A stretch of 64,000 nt of DNA from Bidens hawaiensis (GCA_021521415.1 JAIQDT010001137.1:434001-498000), one strand, 5' to 3'. Shown: positions 33,679 through 46,879, counted from the stretch's first letter. The notes: generated from the sequence alone by a model not told the origin. Made by a program: numbers and translations.

Positions 33679-34165
33679 AATAATATATATAAACGAAGAC
33701 CAAAAAATCATACGTGTCGCGATGTGGTTGCTCCCCATTTTCTTGGAGTCACCAGATTTGTTTGATTTTTAAATGGAGGCTTCTTATGCATTTGACCTGA
33801 ATTCACTGGTATGGGTCTCACCAAATCCAGATATTTCTTAAACGGGTTATAACATCTCATTAAATTAAAAACTAATCTCACCAAATATCTGATATAAAAA
33901 TCCTATAAAGTAGGGATATACTAAAAATTAATATCTGATTTATTTAAAAAATATATATATTATTTATAATTAAAAAACTAATTTTATAGTAGAAAAATAA
34001 ACGGGTCTTGGGTCTCATCAAACCCATATAGTTTTTAAACCGGGTTATAACATTTCATTTATTTGTAAAACAATTTATCATCAAACCATAAGTATATTAT
34101 TAACTTTCATACAATAAAAAAAATAAAAATTCAAAAAATAAATAAATATTAGAAACAAATAATAT
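33679..34165 (+). mobile_element. non-autonomous Helitron 4, no 3' hairpin
   Basis: It is nearly identical to unit 3 over its full length. Like unit 3 it lacks the terminal hairpin and CTAG and reads at AAACAAATAATATA into unit 5. Units 3, 4 and 5 thus form a head-to-tail concatemer. Confidence 0.75.
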
Positions 34166-35229
34166 AATAATATACATAAACGAAGACCCAAAAATTCTAC
34201 GTGTCGTGATGTGGCCGCTCCCCCTTTTCTTGGAGTCACCAGATTTGCTTGATTTTTAAAATGAAGGTTTCTTATGCATTTGACCTGAATTCACAGGTAT
34301 GGGTCTTATCAAACCCATATATTTCTTAAACGGGTTATAACGTCTCATTAAATTAAAAAAACTAATCTCACCAAATATTTGATATAAAAATTCTATAAAG
34401 TAGGGATAACTAAAAGTTAATATCTGATTTATTTAAAAAAAGATATATATATATATATATATATATCTCTATAATATATATAAACGAAAACATAAAAATA
34501 CTACGTGTCGCGATGTGGTCGCTCCCCTTTTTTGGAGTCATCAGATTTGCTTGATTTTTAAATGGAGGCTTCTAATGCATTTGACCCGAATTCAAGGGTA
34601 TGAGTCTTATCAAACCCAAATATTCCTTAAACGAGTTATAACATCTCATTAAAGTAAAAATTATTCTCACCAAATTATTTATGTGAAAATCCTATAAAAT
34701 AGGATATACTAAAAATTATTATATGATTTTTATTTAAAAAAAATTTTAATAATAAAGAAGCAATTTTATAGTAAAAAAAATGAAAATAAGCGGGTCTTGG
34801 GTCTTACCAAACCCAGATAACTTTTAAACCAGGTATAACATCTTAGTTATTTGTGAAACTTTTTTATTATCAAACTATAAGTATATTATATATTTCATTA
34901 AAATAAATAAAATTTTACCCAAAAAAGTATATAAATATTAAAAACGAGTAATGTAAAACAGCCCCCGTAATACGAGGGATAAAAACTAGTTATTTATAAT
35001 TAAAAAACCAATTTTATAGTAAAAAAATAAACGGTCTTGGGTCTCATCAAACTCATATAGCTTTTAAACCGAGTTATATAACATTTCATTTATTTGTGAA
35101 ACAATTTATCATCAAACCATAAGTATATTATTAACTTTCATACAATAAAAAAAATAAAGATTGAAAAATAAATAAATATTAGAAACAAATAATATAAAAC
35201 AACCCCCGTAATACGGGGATAAAAACTAG
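34166..35229 (+). mobile_element. non-autonomous Helitron 5, split by Helitron 6
   Basis: The 5' part (34166-34465) and 3' part (34990-35229) together make one unit. The resumption TTATTTATAATTAAAAAACC after the insertion matches the uninterrupted sequence in units 3 and 4. It ends with the hairpin CCCCCGTAATACGGGG (35203-35218) and CTAG (35226-35229) before T. It is the only member of the 3-4-5 tandem with a terminator. Confidence 0.8.
34466..34989 (+). mobile_element. non-autonomous Helitron 6, nested in Helitron 5
   Basis: It starts after A with TCTCTATAATATATATAAAC and ends with the hairpin CCCCCGTAATACGAGGG and CTAG (34986-34989) before T, inside the AT-rich tract of unit 5. Both Helitron ends and the empty-site comparison with units 3 and 4 are visible, so this is the best-defined member. 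Confidence 0.85.
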
Positions 35230-38200
35230 TAGAGTATAAAAGCTTATATGTTTTATATCATTCTCCGGCTTCCTCTTTGTGCAATCAAATCTTGGTTGGT
35301 TGTATGTCCCCCTTGTGTCACGACTTTCTTTCTCTTCTTATCTCTCACGTCCTACCTCGGGATGCTTATACAACCCCCACCCCCACACACATATATCAGA
35401 TGGTTGCCCACATTATGCAACGAGGTACACAACTTTTAAGTTGATAATTTATAACATTGTATTCAAAGGAAAAAAAAGGGCATTAGTCAGTTAGCTAAAA
35501 ACCCAGTTAAAACATGATTATTTTTAAACTTTTATATATCTATATTAAATATACAAAATACTCATTATTATGGTGTAATATAAATGTGATGTATAAAAAA
35601 GTTATTTGAGGTTTAAAAAAGACGAGGGAACATGCATGTGTTAGGAGAGCTTTAAAAGGATATACCATATGTTTTAACAGTCATAAAAAAATTAAGTAAA
35701 ATTACTCTTTCGTCCTCTAAATGTGTATTATAATAGATAGAAAGTGTAGATACAGATATATAAAAACACACGTTAAGTTTTATTTATTTCCTCATGTCGT
35801 TGTGTCGTCACGGTTATAGCTCACGTCATCTCGGCCATGACTCTTATCACGTGCATTCTTTTTGAAAGATATTATAACACATTGAAAAAGATATGACGTA
35901 CGAACCATTAATGATCAAAGTGATCAAACACTACATGCCCATGATGGTCTATTTTCATGAAAATTAAACAAAACACATCATAAAGCTATCATAAAGCTCT
36001 AAGTTGTACTGCAAATATAGTTAATGGAGTAAATGAAATCCAACTAACAGCTCACATATCGTAGTATTGTGGTTTAAAAAAAGTTAGTCAAAATGCCCAC
36101 AAATAACAAATTAAACTATATTTGGGTTGTCGTTGCTCATTCAACCCACAAAAACAAATGTTGATTACACCTTATGCTTGTTTGCGTCGGAGGACCAAAG
36201 ATGTTATGGAATGGGAGAATTTAATTGCAAAACAAACTTTGCGTAAGTTATTTAATATTGTTATAATATTGCATCCTTGTATTGGTATTAGAGGTGTATG
36301 AAAGTTGATTGAGAATTATGGAGAGAAATGAACCAACGAAAGAGTATTACCTCAAACTTAACGAACGTATAGAGATTTATTAAGCCTATCATAGTTGCCA
36401 TTATAGTATGAATATTGGGTATGGAAAACCCATAAGCACCATTCCCTCATAATACCTGGATTGTTGGTGGCGCTGTAATCGACCAAACTGAGACTACGCG
36501 ATTCCAAGCCGAATAACGCCACAAACATCCTAGTGCTTGTTTAAATTAACCAAAGGTGTAGAACCTAGTAAAAAACTTAGAGCATCTCCAACAACAAACC
36601 TCCATAAACCGTCATATCAACGCCACATCATATTCCAAACTGATTTTGAAAACATAATATTTTTACACAACAAACCCTCACAAACTTTATCAAATAATAT
36701 TATAATAATACAATATACATATACGTGTCAATGTATATATGTGTGTGGTTGTGAGAGTAGGGTCCCACCCTTCATCCCCTATATGGTTTGGATGAAATTT
36801 GTGTATGCAAACTTTGTAAACAAACTTTTAGTCAATAACAATGAAGTTTGCATCTCCTCAAGTTTGTAGATGACACATGTATTCAAACCTAGGAATTTAA
36901 TCCTTGTTATGGATGCTCTTAGGGCCTAAGTTTACTTAAAGTTAATGCCAAACTCTAATCAAATTTGACAAAACTTAGCCACCAAGTTTGATTAATCAAA
37001 TCCCATTCATTTAATTGTGATTTAATTTTTAAATGGATTTTAATCAAAACAATATTAATTAAGCATACACATTTTTAACTTTATTATTATATTTCTTTTA
37101 CGTATAAATTTGTCCACTACACATGAACATGATATTCATATAATTCTTACTTAAATTAATAGCTATTTTTTTAAACATTGACTTTCTTTGCGTGTGTAGG
37201 CCATCACATTTTCAAATTTAGAGAGTCCTGTTGTCCTACTTTGAACAAACTATGTTATCTTAACCGAACCCATACTAACTTCAGAGTTTGGCCTGAGTGT
37301 TCTCCTGGAAAACCATACAGCCGGCTTCCAGTTAACAGTCGTTGTGCCGTCACAAAAGCAAAACTTTCTAGTGTAACACGGTTGGATGAAAACCAGGTGG
37401 GCTCGGGATCCGAACTAACAAACTTGCAGGGCTAGCTCAAATCCTTCATTTCCAATATCCACCCAAAGTGGCACAAGTGACGATTAGACCTGGATCTCCA
37501 CCGAAGAACTCAAGCCTTCCAATAGTAAATTTTTTTACTACAAATAAACATTTAATTATCATTTACTAACATATAATTGATATTTTTTCAAAAGACAACA
37601 AATATTTTAATGATTTTCGAAATAGCTATACAACCGATACTAATTTATATTACGTTGATTGGATTTTTCCTTAAATTTCACCATCCCCAACTCTAGTTAC
37701 CTAAGCAAAAAGAACTTAGACCAAAACACATGATAACCATTTATTAACAAATTTACTATATTTTATAAAAAAAATCCAAGTCATATTAGCATTTAATCAC
37801 TTTCCAAATTAAATTCACTACATCTTAGCCACTAGTATGAGCCTCTTACCAGTTTTACAACATATTATTGTACTACCAAGTACCAATAAGCAAAGTGTAT
37901 CTGAAAATATCAAATACCTTGCACATTTAAAAATCTAAAAAAATATTAAATAAAAATATTACTGTATTATTTAAATAGTTAATTAATGACACAATCCTAT
38001 TTCAAAGCGTCCTTCAACACGCTACCGACCCATTCGATCTCTATCACACAACAACAATAATAATAACAATAATAATATTAATATAATAATAATAATATTC
38101 TCAGTTCTCAGGTTTATATTACCATCAAAATAAAAATAACTCCTTTATCAATTCCTATGGTTCATCATTATAATAATAATAATAATAATAATTGTTCTTG

Positions 38201-38279
38201 CAACAACAATCACTAAACCCTAATTACATACACACTTGATCCGACTAATAATATTAATTATCATCTTTCAATTGGATTT
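35230..38279. other. intergenic DNA upstream of eIF4G-B
   Basis: No gene was recognised over ~3 kb. It holds a MITE (36580-36918), a GC-richer stretch at 37195-37500 with no assignable domain, and (AAT)n microsatellites near 38056-38100 and 38170-38190 just upstream of eIF4G-B. The last few hundred bases should contain that gene's promoter and 5' UTR; no clear TATA box was seen. Confidence 0.5.
36580..36918. mobile_element. PIF/Harbinger-like MITE (339 bp)
   Basis: The ends GAGCATCTCCAACA and TTATGGATGCTC are imperfect inverted repeats, flanked by TTA on both sides (36577-36579 and 36919-36921). A TTA target duplication with a GAGCATC end fits Tourist/Harbinger-type MITEs. The plus-strand frame crossing it (36537-36869) is not a gene. 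Confidence 0.65.
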
Positions 38280-41200
38280 ATGTCCTCCGTCAATCAATCA
38301 CACTACAGACGATCCGGTGGTGGTCGATCCGGTAACTCTAGAAACTTTTCCGGCGGCGGTAGAGGCGCCGGCGCCGGCGGTGGTGGTGGTGGCAGTAACA
38401 CCGGTCATCCATCCTCTGCGTATTATTCCGGTAAAAGGTGAATTGAGTTAAAGTTAGGGTTTTTACTCAATTTTACAAATTAGGGTTTGTTTGTTTTGAT
38501 GTGTTTTTTATTTATTTATTTATGTAGTTATAAGAAAGTGGTTAACAATGCACAAGGAGCACATATTCAACCACCATTGAGAGGTAAGTTTGTGATTTTA
38601 AGCTACAATGTTTTACAGTGATTATATTTATAATTTATAAACATTGTTGATTAATTGTTGTAGGGACACCTGATGGTTCATCTACTGGTGCTGTTGTGAA
38701 GCCGACTGATGCGCCGGTTCAGAAAAGCACGCCGGGTCTGTCGAAGGCTCCTCAGAATAATGCGGTTCCGCTCGATTCAGGAACCGTCGGGCCTTCGACA
38801 CCTGTTAAGGGTCCGGATGATGCTTCGAAGGCGTTTTCTCTTCAGTTTGGGTCGATTAGTCCCGGTGTTATCGGAATGCAGGTATTTTCTTATCTTTATG
38901 TGTAAAAAATGCTTCTTTGAGTTGTGTTAATGCAGATGTTAGAGGTGGAAGGATGTGCAGGGCGGGTGACAGGTCAGAATGGGTCGGGCTGACCCTTAAA
39001 ACACTTTTTATCCATTCTAAACTTTTTTTTCTTTCATAAATAATTCATTTGTTGATTATGATTACAAAAGGCACACATAAGCACTTTTTATCCATTTTAA
39101 AGTTTTTTTTTCATAAATAACTCATTTGTTGATTAAGATCACAAAAACAGTGCCATTTATATGATGATTAAACATATAGTTTCATGCTTATAAGCATCGT
39201 GTTTATGTAGGTACCAGCTAGAACCAGCTCTGCTCCACCAAATTTGGACGAGCAGAAACGGGCTCAGGTATGTTTTTGTTATTTATCTCACACATGTTTT
39301 GTTAAAGATATACCAAATCTGGATAGAAGACACGTACCTTTGTGGTGTTGGTTATAGTATTTATTACGTCAAAGATTATGAAAATGCATATCTTTGCAAT
39401 TGATATTGTTAGGGTTAGTGTTGAATTGAAATGTGTTTTAGTAATTTAGTTATTAACTTATCATGTTTGGCACTAGCTTTGAGAATGACTGTTATAATTG
39501 TGAAAACCCAAAAAAGAATGTCCCTTGAAAAGTTTTTATCATTTTGCAGGCTCGCCTTGATTCCTTAAAGGCTGCATCGATCCAAAATCAAGCTGTCCCA
39601 ATACCAAACTTACCAAGGAAAGATCCTGGGCCTGTTGATCAGCCTAGTGAGACCCGTCCAGTCTCGAAAGAGAGAAAAGATGTGCATTCTTCACCTCCTG
39701 GGCCCGTTGCAGCCCATACTCAGAAACCTACCGGCCCACCTATGCCTTCTATCCATCCGGGGGTTTCTATGCAAATGCCATTTCACCAACCTCAAATTCA
39801 TCTTCCGTTTGGCGGCTCAAATCCGCCACTGCAACACCAAAACATACCTAACACATCAATGCAAGTGCCTCTCCACATGCAACCACAAGTGCCACCCCAA
39901 GTATTTGTCCCGGGTATTCAACATCATCAGGGATTCAATTATCAAAGTCAAGGTTTGCCTTTCTTGTCTCAAATGGGTCCTCAGCTAGGACCACAATACC
40001 AGCAACATCCACCCATGAGTAATTTAAATTTTGGCGGTGCAAGAAGATCAGTAAAGATCACTCACCCAGACACTCATGAGGAGCTTCGTCTCGATAAGAA
40101 TGGTGGGTCTTCAGGTCAAAGGTCAAACCCACCTCAGTCTCAGGCATTCCCTCCTGCTGCTCATCCCATGAACTATTATCCTAATTCTTACAACGCGGGC
40201 CCCCCTTTCCCCATGCCACCTGGTTCTAACTCGTTGGCTAATTCACAGACGGCTCCTGCTTCTCAGCCGCCAAGGTTTTATAGTCCGGTTAGCTTCTTTT
40301 TTCTATTTTAAATATTAGGTTTAGTAATGCTAAATGCGTGTTTGATGTGTTAATTGCTGTCAGCAGGCTTCTAAACCAGTGACGATAAAGCAGCCGGTGA
40401 TCACTTCACATGCAGAAAAGGCTGGTGGCTCCATGAACAAAGTTGAGATTTCAAATAAAAGTCAAACAGAAGGTCAACCTAATAAAGATTTAGAGACGCT
40501 TGCTGTAAAGTCTGATAGTTTGACAAATAAGTCTTCTGCTGCTGTTGAGGCTGGAGTTGCACAAACAGCAACAGTTGATAAGTCTGGCCCCTCTAAAGAG
40601 GAGCAGGAGCAGCCTTCGAAAAAGGTATCTATTTTATTTTATGATCTTGTTTATTAGTACCTTTATTTGACAATCTGTATTCATAGATTTTGTACTGTTT
40701 GTTATTCATAGATTGATGTGATGGAAACCAGCAACAAAGTTGAAGGGCCTTCAAGTGTTGCTGACTTGTCTGCTTCCAAATGTGATAATGATGAAGAAAG
40801 TCTAAACTCTACCCAAGTTATATGCAACACACCTAAAGTTGATGTGGAAGTGCCAATAGCTAAAACTGAGGTGTCAAAAGAACAAGTTAAAGAGTCTGTT
40901 GAACAAAGTCAGGATGCCACTGTCCCTGATGTAAATGTTGCACCTCTAAAAGAACATGTAAATGAGATTGATGATAAGGCATTGGGATCAGATTCTGCTG
41001 CTGCAAATGTTGATGCTCTTAGTGCTGAAATCTCTTCTTTAAATTTGGGATCTTCTCATGGCGATAATAAAGAAGATGCAACCAGAAAGGTTGATGTTGA
41101 CCAGGTCAATAGTAGAGAATCTGTTTCGGTGTCTGTTCCAGAGGCTTCATCTTTGACTTTAGAAGTAGAAGCTACAGACTTAGTTTCTCCTTCATCTTCG

Positions 41201-44091
41201 AGTAATATTGTCAAAGGAGTTACAGCAGCTAAAGGAAAGAAGAAACTAAAAGAAATTATGAAAAATGCTGATGCTCGGGGAAATACTTCTGATCTTTATA
41301 ACGCTTATAAACGTCATGAAGAAAAGACGGAAACTTCTTCCGCTGCTGAAGTTGTTGAAAACCCAAACGCACCTGTTAGTCCTGCTTCTAAAAAAACCAC
41401 CGTTTTATCTTCAGATGAGAGAAGTGGCGGGCCCACCAAATTTGAGCCAGAGGATTGGGAGGATGCTGCAGACATTTCTGCTCCCAAAATGGACACGGAA
41501 TTGAAGTTGAAACATCACAGTGAGGTTGACAATGATGGAATGACTAAAAAGTATTCCAGAGACTTCCTACTGAAATTTGCTGATCACTTTACTGATCTTC
41601 CGGAAGGTTTTGAGATTGTACAAGATATAAGCGAAGTGTTGGTAGGTGTGAATATGCCTCGTGAACCGTACCCTAGCCCGGGTAGAGGTGGCGGGGACAG
41701 GTCAGTGGCGGGGTCACGGCTAGACCGTCGACCAAGTAACGTTGGCCTTGATGAGAGATGGAATAAAGTGTCAGGAGGACCCATGGGTCCAGTATGGGAC
41801 CCGAGATCTGAAATGGGCTACCCAGCAAGAGGGAACCATGGTGTGTTGAGGACCCCACGTGGTCAGCCACCTGGTCAGTATGTTCAGTATGCTGGTGGAA
41901 TTCTGTCTGGACTAATGCAGTCCCCTGTCCCACAGATGCAACGTAATAACTCTGATTCAGACAGATGGCAACGCGCTACTGGTTATCAAAAGGGCTTAAT
42001 GCCATCTCCTCACGCCCCAATGATTCACAAAGCGGAAAAGAAGTATGAAATTGGTAAAGTAACAGATGAGGAACAGGCGAAACAAAGACGATTGAAAAGT
42101 ATTTTAAACAAGTTGACCCCACAGAACTTTGACAAACTGTTTGATCAAGTCAAACAAGTCAATATTGACAATGCAGATACTCTGTCCGGTGTGATTGGTC
42201 AAATATTTGATAAGGCTTTAATGGAACCGACATTCGTTGAAATGTATGCCAATTTTTGTTCCTGTTTAGCTGTGGAATTACCTTGTTTTGGTGATGATCA
42301 CGAGAAGATTACGTTCAAGAGATTATTATTGAATAAATGCCAAGAGGAATTTGAAAGAGGAGAGAGGGAAGAAGAAGAAGCAAATAGAACTGAAGAAGAA
42401 GGCGAGATTAAACAGACGGAAGAAGAACGAGAAGAAAAACGAGTCAAGGCAAGAAGACGTATGTTGGGTAATATTAGGCTTATTGGGGAGTTATACAAGA
42501 AAAGAATGTTGACAGAAAGAATCATGCATGAATGCATAAAGAAACTGTTAGGTTTTAATCAGAAGAACCCTATTCCTGACGAGGAAGATATTGAGGCGTT
42601 GTGTAAATTATTGAGTACAATCGGGGAAATGATTGATCATCCAAAAGCTAAAGAATTCATGGATATTTATTTTAATATGATGTTTCAGTTATCAAATAAC
42701 ATGGCACTTTCTTCTCGAGTTAGGTTCATGTTAAAGGACGCAATCGACCTTAGAAAGAACAAATGGCAGCAGAGAAGGAAAGTGGAAGGTCCAAAAAAGA
42801 TCGAAGAGGTGCATCGGGATGCTATTCAGGAACGCCAGGCCCAATCTAGTAGAGTGGCCCGTGGACCTAATTCTAACCCCTCACTCAGGAGGGGTGGTCA
42901 GCCCATGGACTTTGGACCAAAAGGGTCAGCAGGTGTTTTATCTTCTAACCCTCAAATGGGTGGCGGTTATCGTGCATTACCCCAACAACAGGTTCGTGGT
43001 TATGGCGGTCAAGAGTCAAGATTTGACTCTTTTGAGAGTAGGACTTTGTCAGTTCCATTAAGACCCATGGGTGATGAGTCTATAACCCTCGGACCACAAG
43101 GTGGTCTAGCCAGGGGAATGTCTGTTCGGGGTCAAGCTGGTCCTAGTAACGGTTATGGTGTTCCATCACGTGATGATTTAGCTTCAAGATTCATGCCTGA
43201 AAGATTCTCACCTCACCCACCCAGTATACAAGAACACAACAGCCTGAACTATGGGAGCCATGACAGCCGGATTACAGGGCGTGGTGTGTTTGACCGAGCT
43301 CCACCACCTGAACGGGCCCGTGTGTCTACTCCCCCTCAAAGTGATTCTTCTGATAAGAGTCTGTCTGAAGATCGCTTACATGATAAGTCCATTCAGACCA
43401 TTAAAGAATTTTACAGGTACCGTCTACTACTAATTTCTTTACATGTGTGTAAGAAAAAGATATATTAATTTAAATTATTTTCAGTGCGAGAGACGAAAAG
43501 GAGGTTGTTTTGTGCATGAAAGACTTGAATGCACCCAGGTTTTATCCGTCAATGATATCCATTTGGGTGACCGATTCATTTGAGAGGAAAGACACCGATC
43601 GGGATTTACTTGCCAAACTTCTCATTAATCTTACTAAATCTCATGAAGGAATCCTATCTCAAGACTCCCTTATTAGAGGGTAACTTATTTTTAATTTATT
43701 AATAAAAACTTTTAAATGGTTTGATGACTTAATATAACTAGTGATAACTTTTGTTACATTATTATCCAGGTTGGAATCTGTCCTATCAACATTGGAGGAT
43801 GCAGTCAACGACGCACCAAAAGCAGCAGAGTTTCTCGGGCGTATGCTTGCAAGAATACTTTTAGAAAACGTGATTCCGTATAAAGAAGTTTGGCGGATAA
43901 TATATGAAGGCGGTGACGAGCGAGGACGGCTCGTGAAGATAGGTCTTGCAGCCGAGGTTGTTGGAGTCATTCTCGAAACAATTAAATCAGAAAAAGGCGA
44001 TCCCTTTCTAAACGAAACGCGTGCAGCTTCTAATCTTCGTGTAGAGGATTTCCGTTCATCCAAAGCATTGAGATTAGATAAGTTTATTTAG
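38280..44091 (+). CDS. EIF4G: eukaryotic translation initiation factor 4G, copy B
   Basis: This is a second open eIF4G, the same translation-initiation scaffold as copy A. Exons: 38280-38437, 38528-38583, 38664-38881, 39211-39267, 39550-40287, 40367-40624, 40712-43416, 43485-43679 and 43770-44091. They sum to 4707 nt, one open frame of 1568 aa. The start MSSVNQSHYRRSGGG leads into a Gly-rich tail, followed by a Pro/Gln-rich linker (exon 5). The eIF4E-binding motif YSRDFLL is at ~aa 775, the MIF4G domain at ~960-1185 and the MA3 domain from ~1380 to the end (EDRLHDKSIQTIKEF...LRLDKFI). Exon 3 is continuous across the site where copy A has an intron. Exon 2 is ~29 codons shorter than in copy A. 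Exons 8 and 9 are the same length in both copies (195 and 322 nt). No lesion was found. Confidence 0.95.
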
Positions 44092-44682
44092 ATCATAAAG
44101 TAAAGATGCTCATTTTCGTCTTTAGAAGGATAGATTGGGTTTGAATAGCAGCAGTTGGTATATATAATATGTCATCATCATTGGTATAAATTTATCAACT
44201 GTTAAAAAGATTAACTGTAATCCTTAAGAGGTTTTAATGAGCATCTTCATTTTACTTACTGATCTCATACAACTATTAAACACTCGTTTTCTTTTGTAAA
44301 ATTGTAGTCAACTAATTCCCCTTGGTTAATTTAAATGTTAAAATACAATGGGCTTTCTTATTTAATAATTTATATGCCTTAGTATTCGAAATTCATGTGC
44401 GCCAACACGTTCTTGGTCGTGGCATCATCAATTCCTAAGAAATTTACTAGTAGTGCTCTGTCTTTTATAAAGTTATATATTCTTAATACAAGAATAGTTG
44501 ACAAATGAAAAAGATGATTTTGGTAGCGTATTAATCTTGTTTATATTGTAAGTCATGTTATAATGTTTATTTTAGTTGACTTTTATTTTTGCTATATAAT
44601 ATTACAATAACGGTTGTTTATGTTGTACCCTTTTGGCTCTTGGCAGTCTAGTTGATAACATTCAATAAAATTAGCGTTAAGA
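44092..44682. other. eIF4G-B 3' flank
   Basis: This probably includes the eIF4G-B 3' UTR; the rest is AT-rich with no gene signal, up to the target duplication of TIR element B. Confidence 0.5.
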
Positions 44683-44690
44683 TAAATATA

Positions 44691-45898
44691 AAGAAAATTT
44701 CCAAAATGATCCAAAACAAGAGAGGGAGAGAAAAAAATGATTTTAAATGGGTCCAAGTTCCCAAACTAACCCATCAAATATGTACTGAGGAAACGCTTTG
44801 GTAAAATAAACGACGTGATTTTAAAACCAATTAAAAGGTGACATGTGTAAAGGATCTGACACACCAGACAAGATTTTTAAAAATCCCGTATGTTCTGACC
44901 ATATTTTTAACTTAATTCACTTTTTATAAAACAGTTTATCAAGACGGTTTTTTTATGTTTGTTGTATGGTCGGTTCATATTTTATTATTTCTAAGTTCAT
45001 CTTCTTCATCTTCATAAAAAAAAAGCTTCAATCTTTACCAAAAACCCACCATGAAAACATCTTAAAGAACCCACCTTTCACCAGCTTCTGCTCTAGCATC
45101 TCCGCCATTAACGACGGCGCCAGTAACGAACAAGACGACCGGCCCGGCTAAACCAGCGCCGGAGCCGCCACATGTGTATCAAATTTAGATACACTAGTAA
45201 CATTAGCTTTGGTGGTGGATGCATTGACCTTTGACTGACTGTCAGCTGATTTGACCGGCGGTGGCGCCGGCGGCTTCTTTTTACTTGACTGGCGCCGGAT
45301 GAAGACTTTACTTGATACCCATGTTTCCTTTGATACTTCCATTTATAACTTTGGCTCATACATCATTAATAATAAACATTTCGGCAACCCTTGATCACTC
45401 TCCTTTGACTCAGATCTCTCTGCTAAGCCTTGGACTTCTTGTTCTATGTTCTCTGTTTCATCAGTTTCTTGATCTTGATCCAATATTTCATTTTCATCAA
45501 ATAATGGGTGAAAGGTGAGTTCTTTGGGGTGTTTCCATGGTGGGTTTTTGGTAAAGATTGAAGCTTTTTGATGAAGATGAAGATGAAGAAGATAAAGTTA
45601 GAAATAATAAAATATGAATCGACCAGTCAACAAACATAAAAAAACCGTCTGGACAGACTGTTTTTTAAAAAGTGATTTAATTAAAAAATATGGTCGGAAC
45701 AGACGAGATTTTTAAAAATCCCGTCTGGTGTGTCAGATCTTTTACACATGTCACCTTTTGATTGGTTTTAAAATCCCGTCGTTTATTTTATCAAAGCGTC
45801 TCCTCAGTACATATTTGATGAGTTATTTTGGGAACTTGAACCTATTTAAGATCATTTTTTTTCTCTCTCTTGTTTTGGATCATTGTGAGAATTTTCTC
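44691..45898. mobile_element. gene-capturing DNA element B with ~392-bp TIRs
   Basis: Left arm 44691-45082 and right arm 45505-45898 are long inverted copies. TAAATATA flanks both sides (44683-44690 and 45899-45906), a perfect 8-bp target duplication. The arms are clearly related to those of element A (3784-5065): both share AAAATGATCCAAA, AAATATGTACTGAGGA, the GACATGTG...AAGGATCTGA region and AGACGGTTTTTTTATGTTT. The ~420-bp interior is a captured host coding fragment on the minus strand. No transposase is present. Confidence 0.85.
45083..45504 (-). pseudogene. captured host gene fragment in element B
   Basis: Read on the minus strand, one frame runs from PLFDENEILDQDQETDE through GLPKCLLLMMYEPKL, a TAA stop (~45341-45343), then MEVSKETWVSSKVFIRR and a Lys/Pro/Ser-rich tail to a stop near 45148. 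The CLLLMM.EPKL.MEVSKETWV segment resembles a conserved block I recall from plant proteins of unknown function, in which the frame is continuous, so the TAA looks like a nonsense mutation. Function unknown; certainly partial. Confidence 0.6.
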
Positions 45899-45906
45899 TA
45901 AATATA

Positions 45907-46860
45907 GTATTACAAATTTACAATATCATGTGATAAAGTTATTGTTTTTTTGCCATTTGGCTCATTGTGGTAGTTTAAAATTTGAATTTGAAGTATTCCC
46001 CATATATTAAAGTAATATTATTCAAACAAAAAGGAAGCTAGGAAGCTTCATATTAATTACATAAAATCGTTGTACTTTTAATTATTAAGTATGCTACAAC
46101 TACTTTTTATTTTTTTTAAAAGCAACTACATTTAAAGTTCCAATATTGTTCTTTGAGCAAATTATTGATGAATTTGATTATTCTTTTTATTGTTTAGTTT
46201 ATTTTTTACTTATATTCGCTATTCTTTACTAAATCGTAAGAATAAATTAGCAAACCCTAGAAATAATAAATAAGAAACTAAAAAAATTATCATAATAAAA
46301 AAACGTTGACATGACTCAATCGTGTGCCACGTGGACCAATTAAAAGATTGCGTCACCAACCATTAATATTTATCTATAGTAAAATACATTATAACATAAT
46401 ATAACGTAAAATCAGAACTCTTGTTCCTTTGCGTTTTGCCATTAACCTTACATATATATTTACCTATTTGTCCCTTAAGTTTGGTATACAAAAACCATTT
46501 TAAAAACTTCTGGTTTTCATATTTTGGTCACAAAACTTTCATCTTTTATCATAATTTTGATTTGACAGTATCATAACAAATTAAACCGATATCGACCAGA
46601 TTCCTATCACGTCTCAGTCGCAACACACCAATTTAAAACAACCATCCCTTTAAAAAATCAAATTCGAGCCGCCACAATCCCACAATATCTCCACAACTTG
46701 TTCGATAAAAATTAAAATCTTTACTTTCACCATGTAAATCAATTATTTTACTTATATTCAAAAGAAAAACACAAAACATACACGTACGTATATGATAATA
46801 TAATAAATACTTATAAAAAACCCTCAACCGTCCTCAGCTGTACCAACTACCAAGTAACCA
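45907..46860. other. AT-rich intergenic DNA before the metacaspase gene
   Basis: No gene was recognised. The minus frame at 46633-46827 has no domain and lies in the metacaspase promoter region. Confidence 0.5.
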
Positions 46861-46879
46861 AAATACCAATCAGAGTTCA

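Noticed and set aside
40718..43468. Treating the large open frame as a separate intronless eIF4G gene
   Set aside because: It is exon 7 of a nine-exon gene; flanking exons have matching splice phases and the total is in frame (4707 nt).
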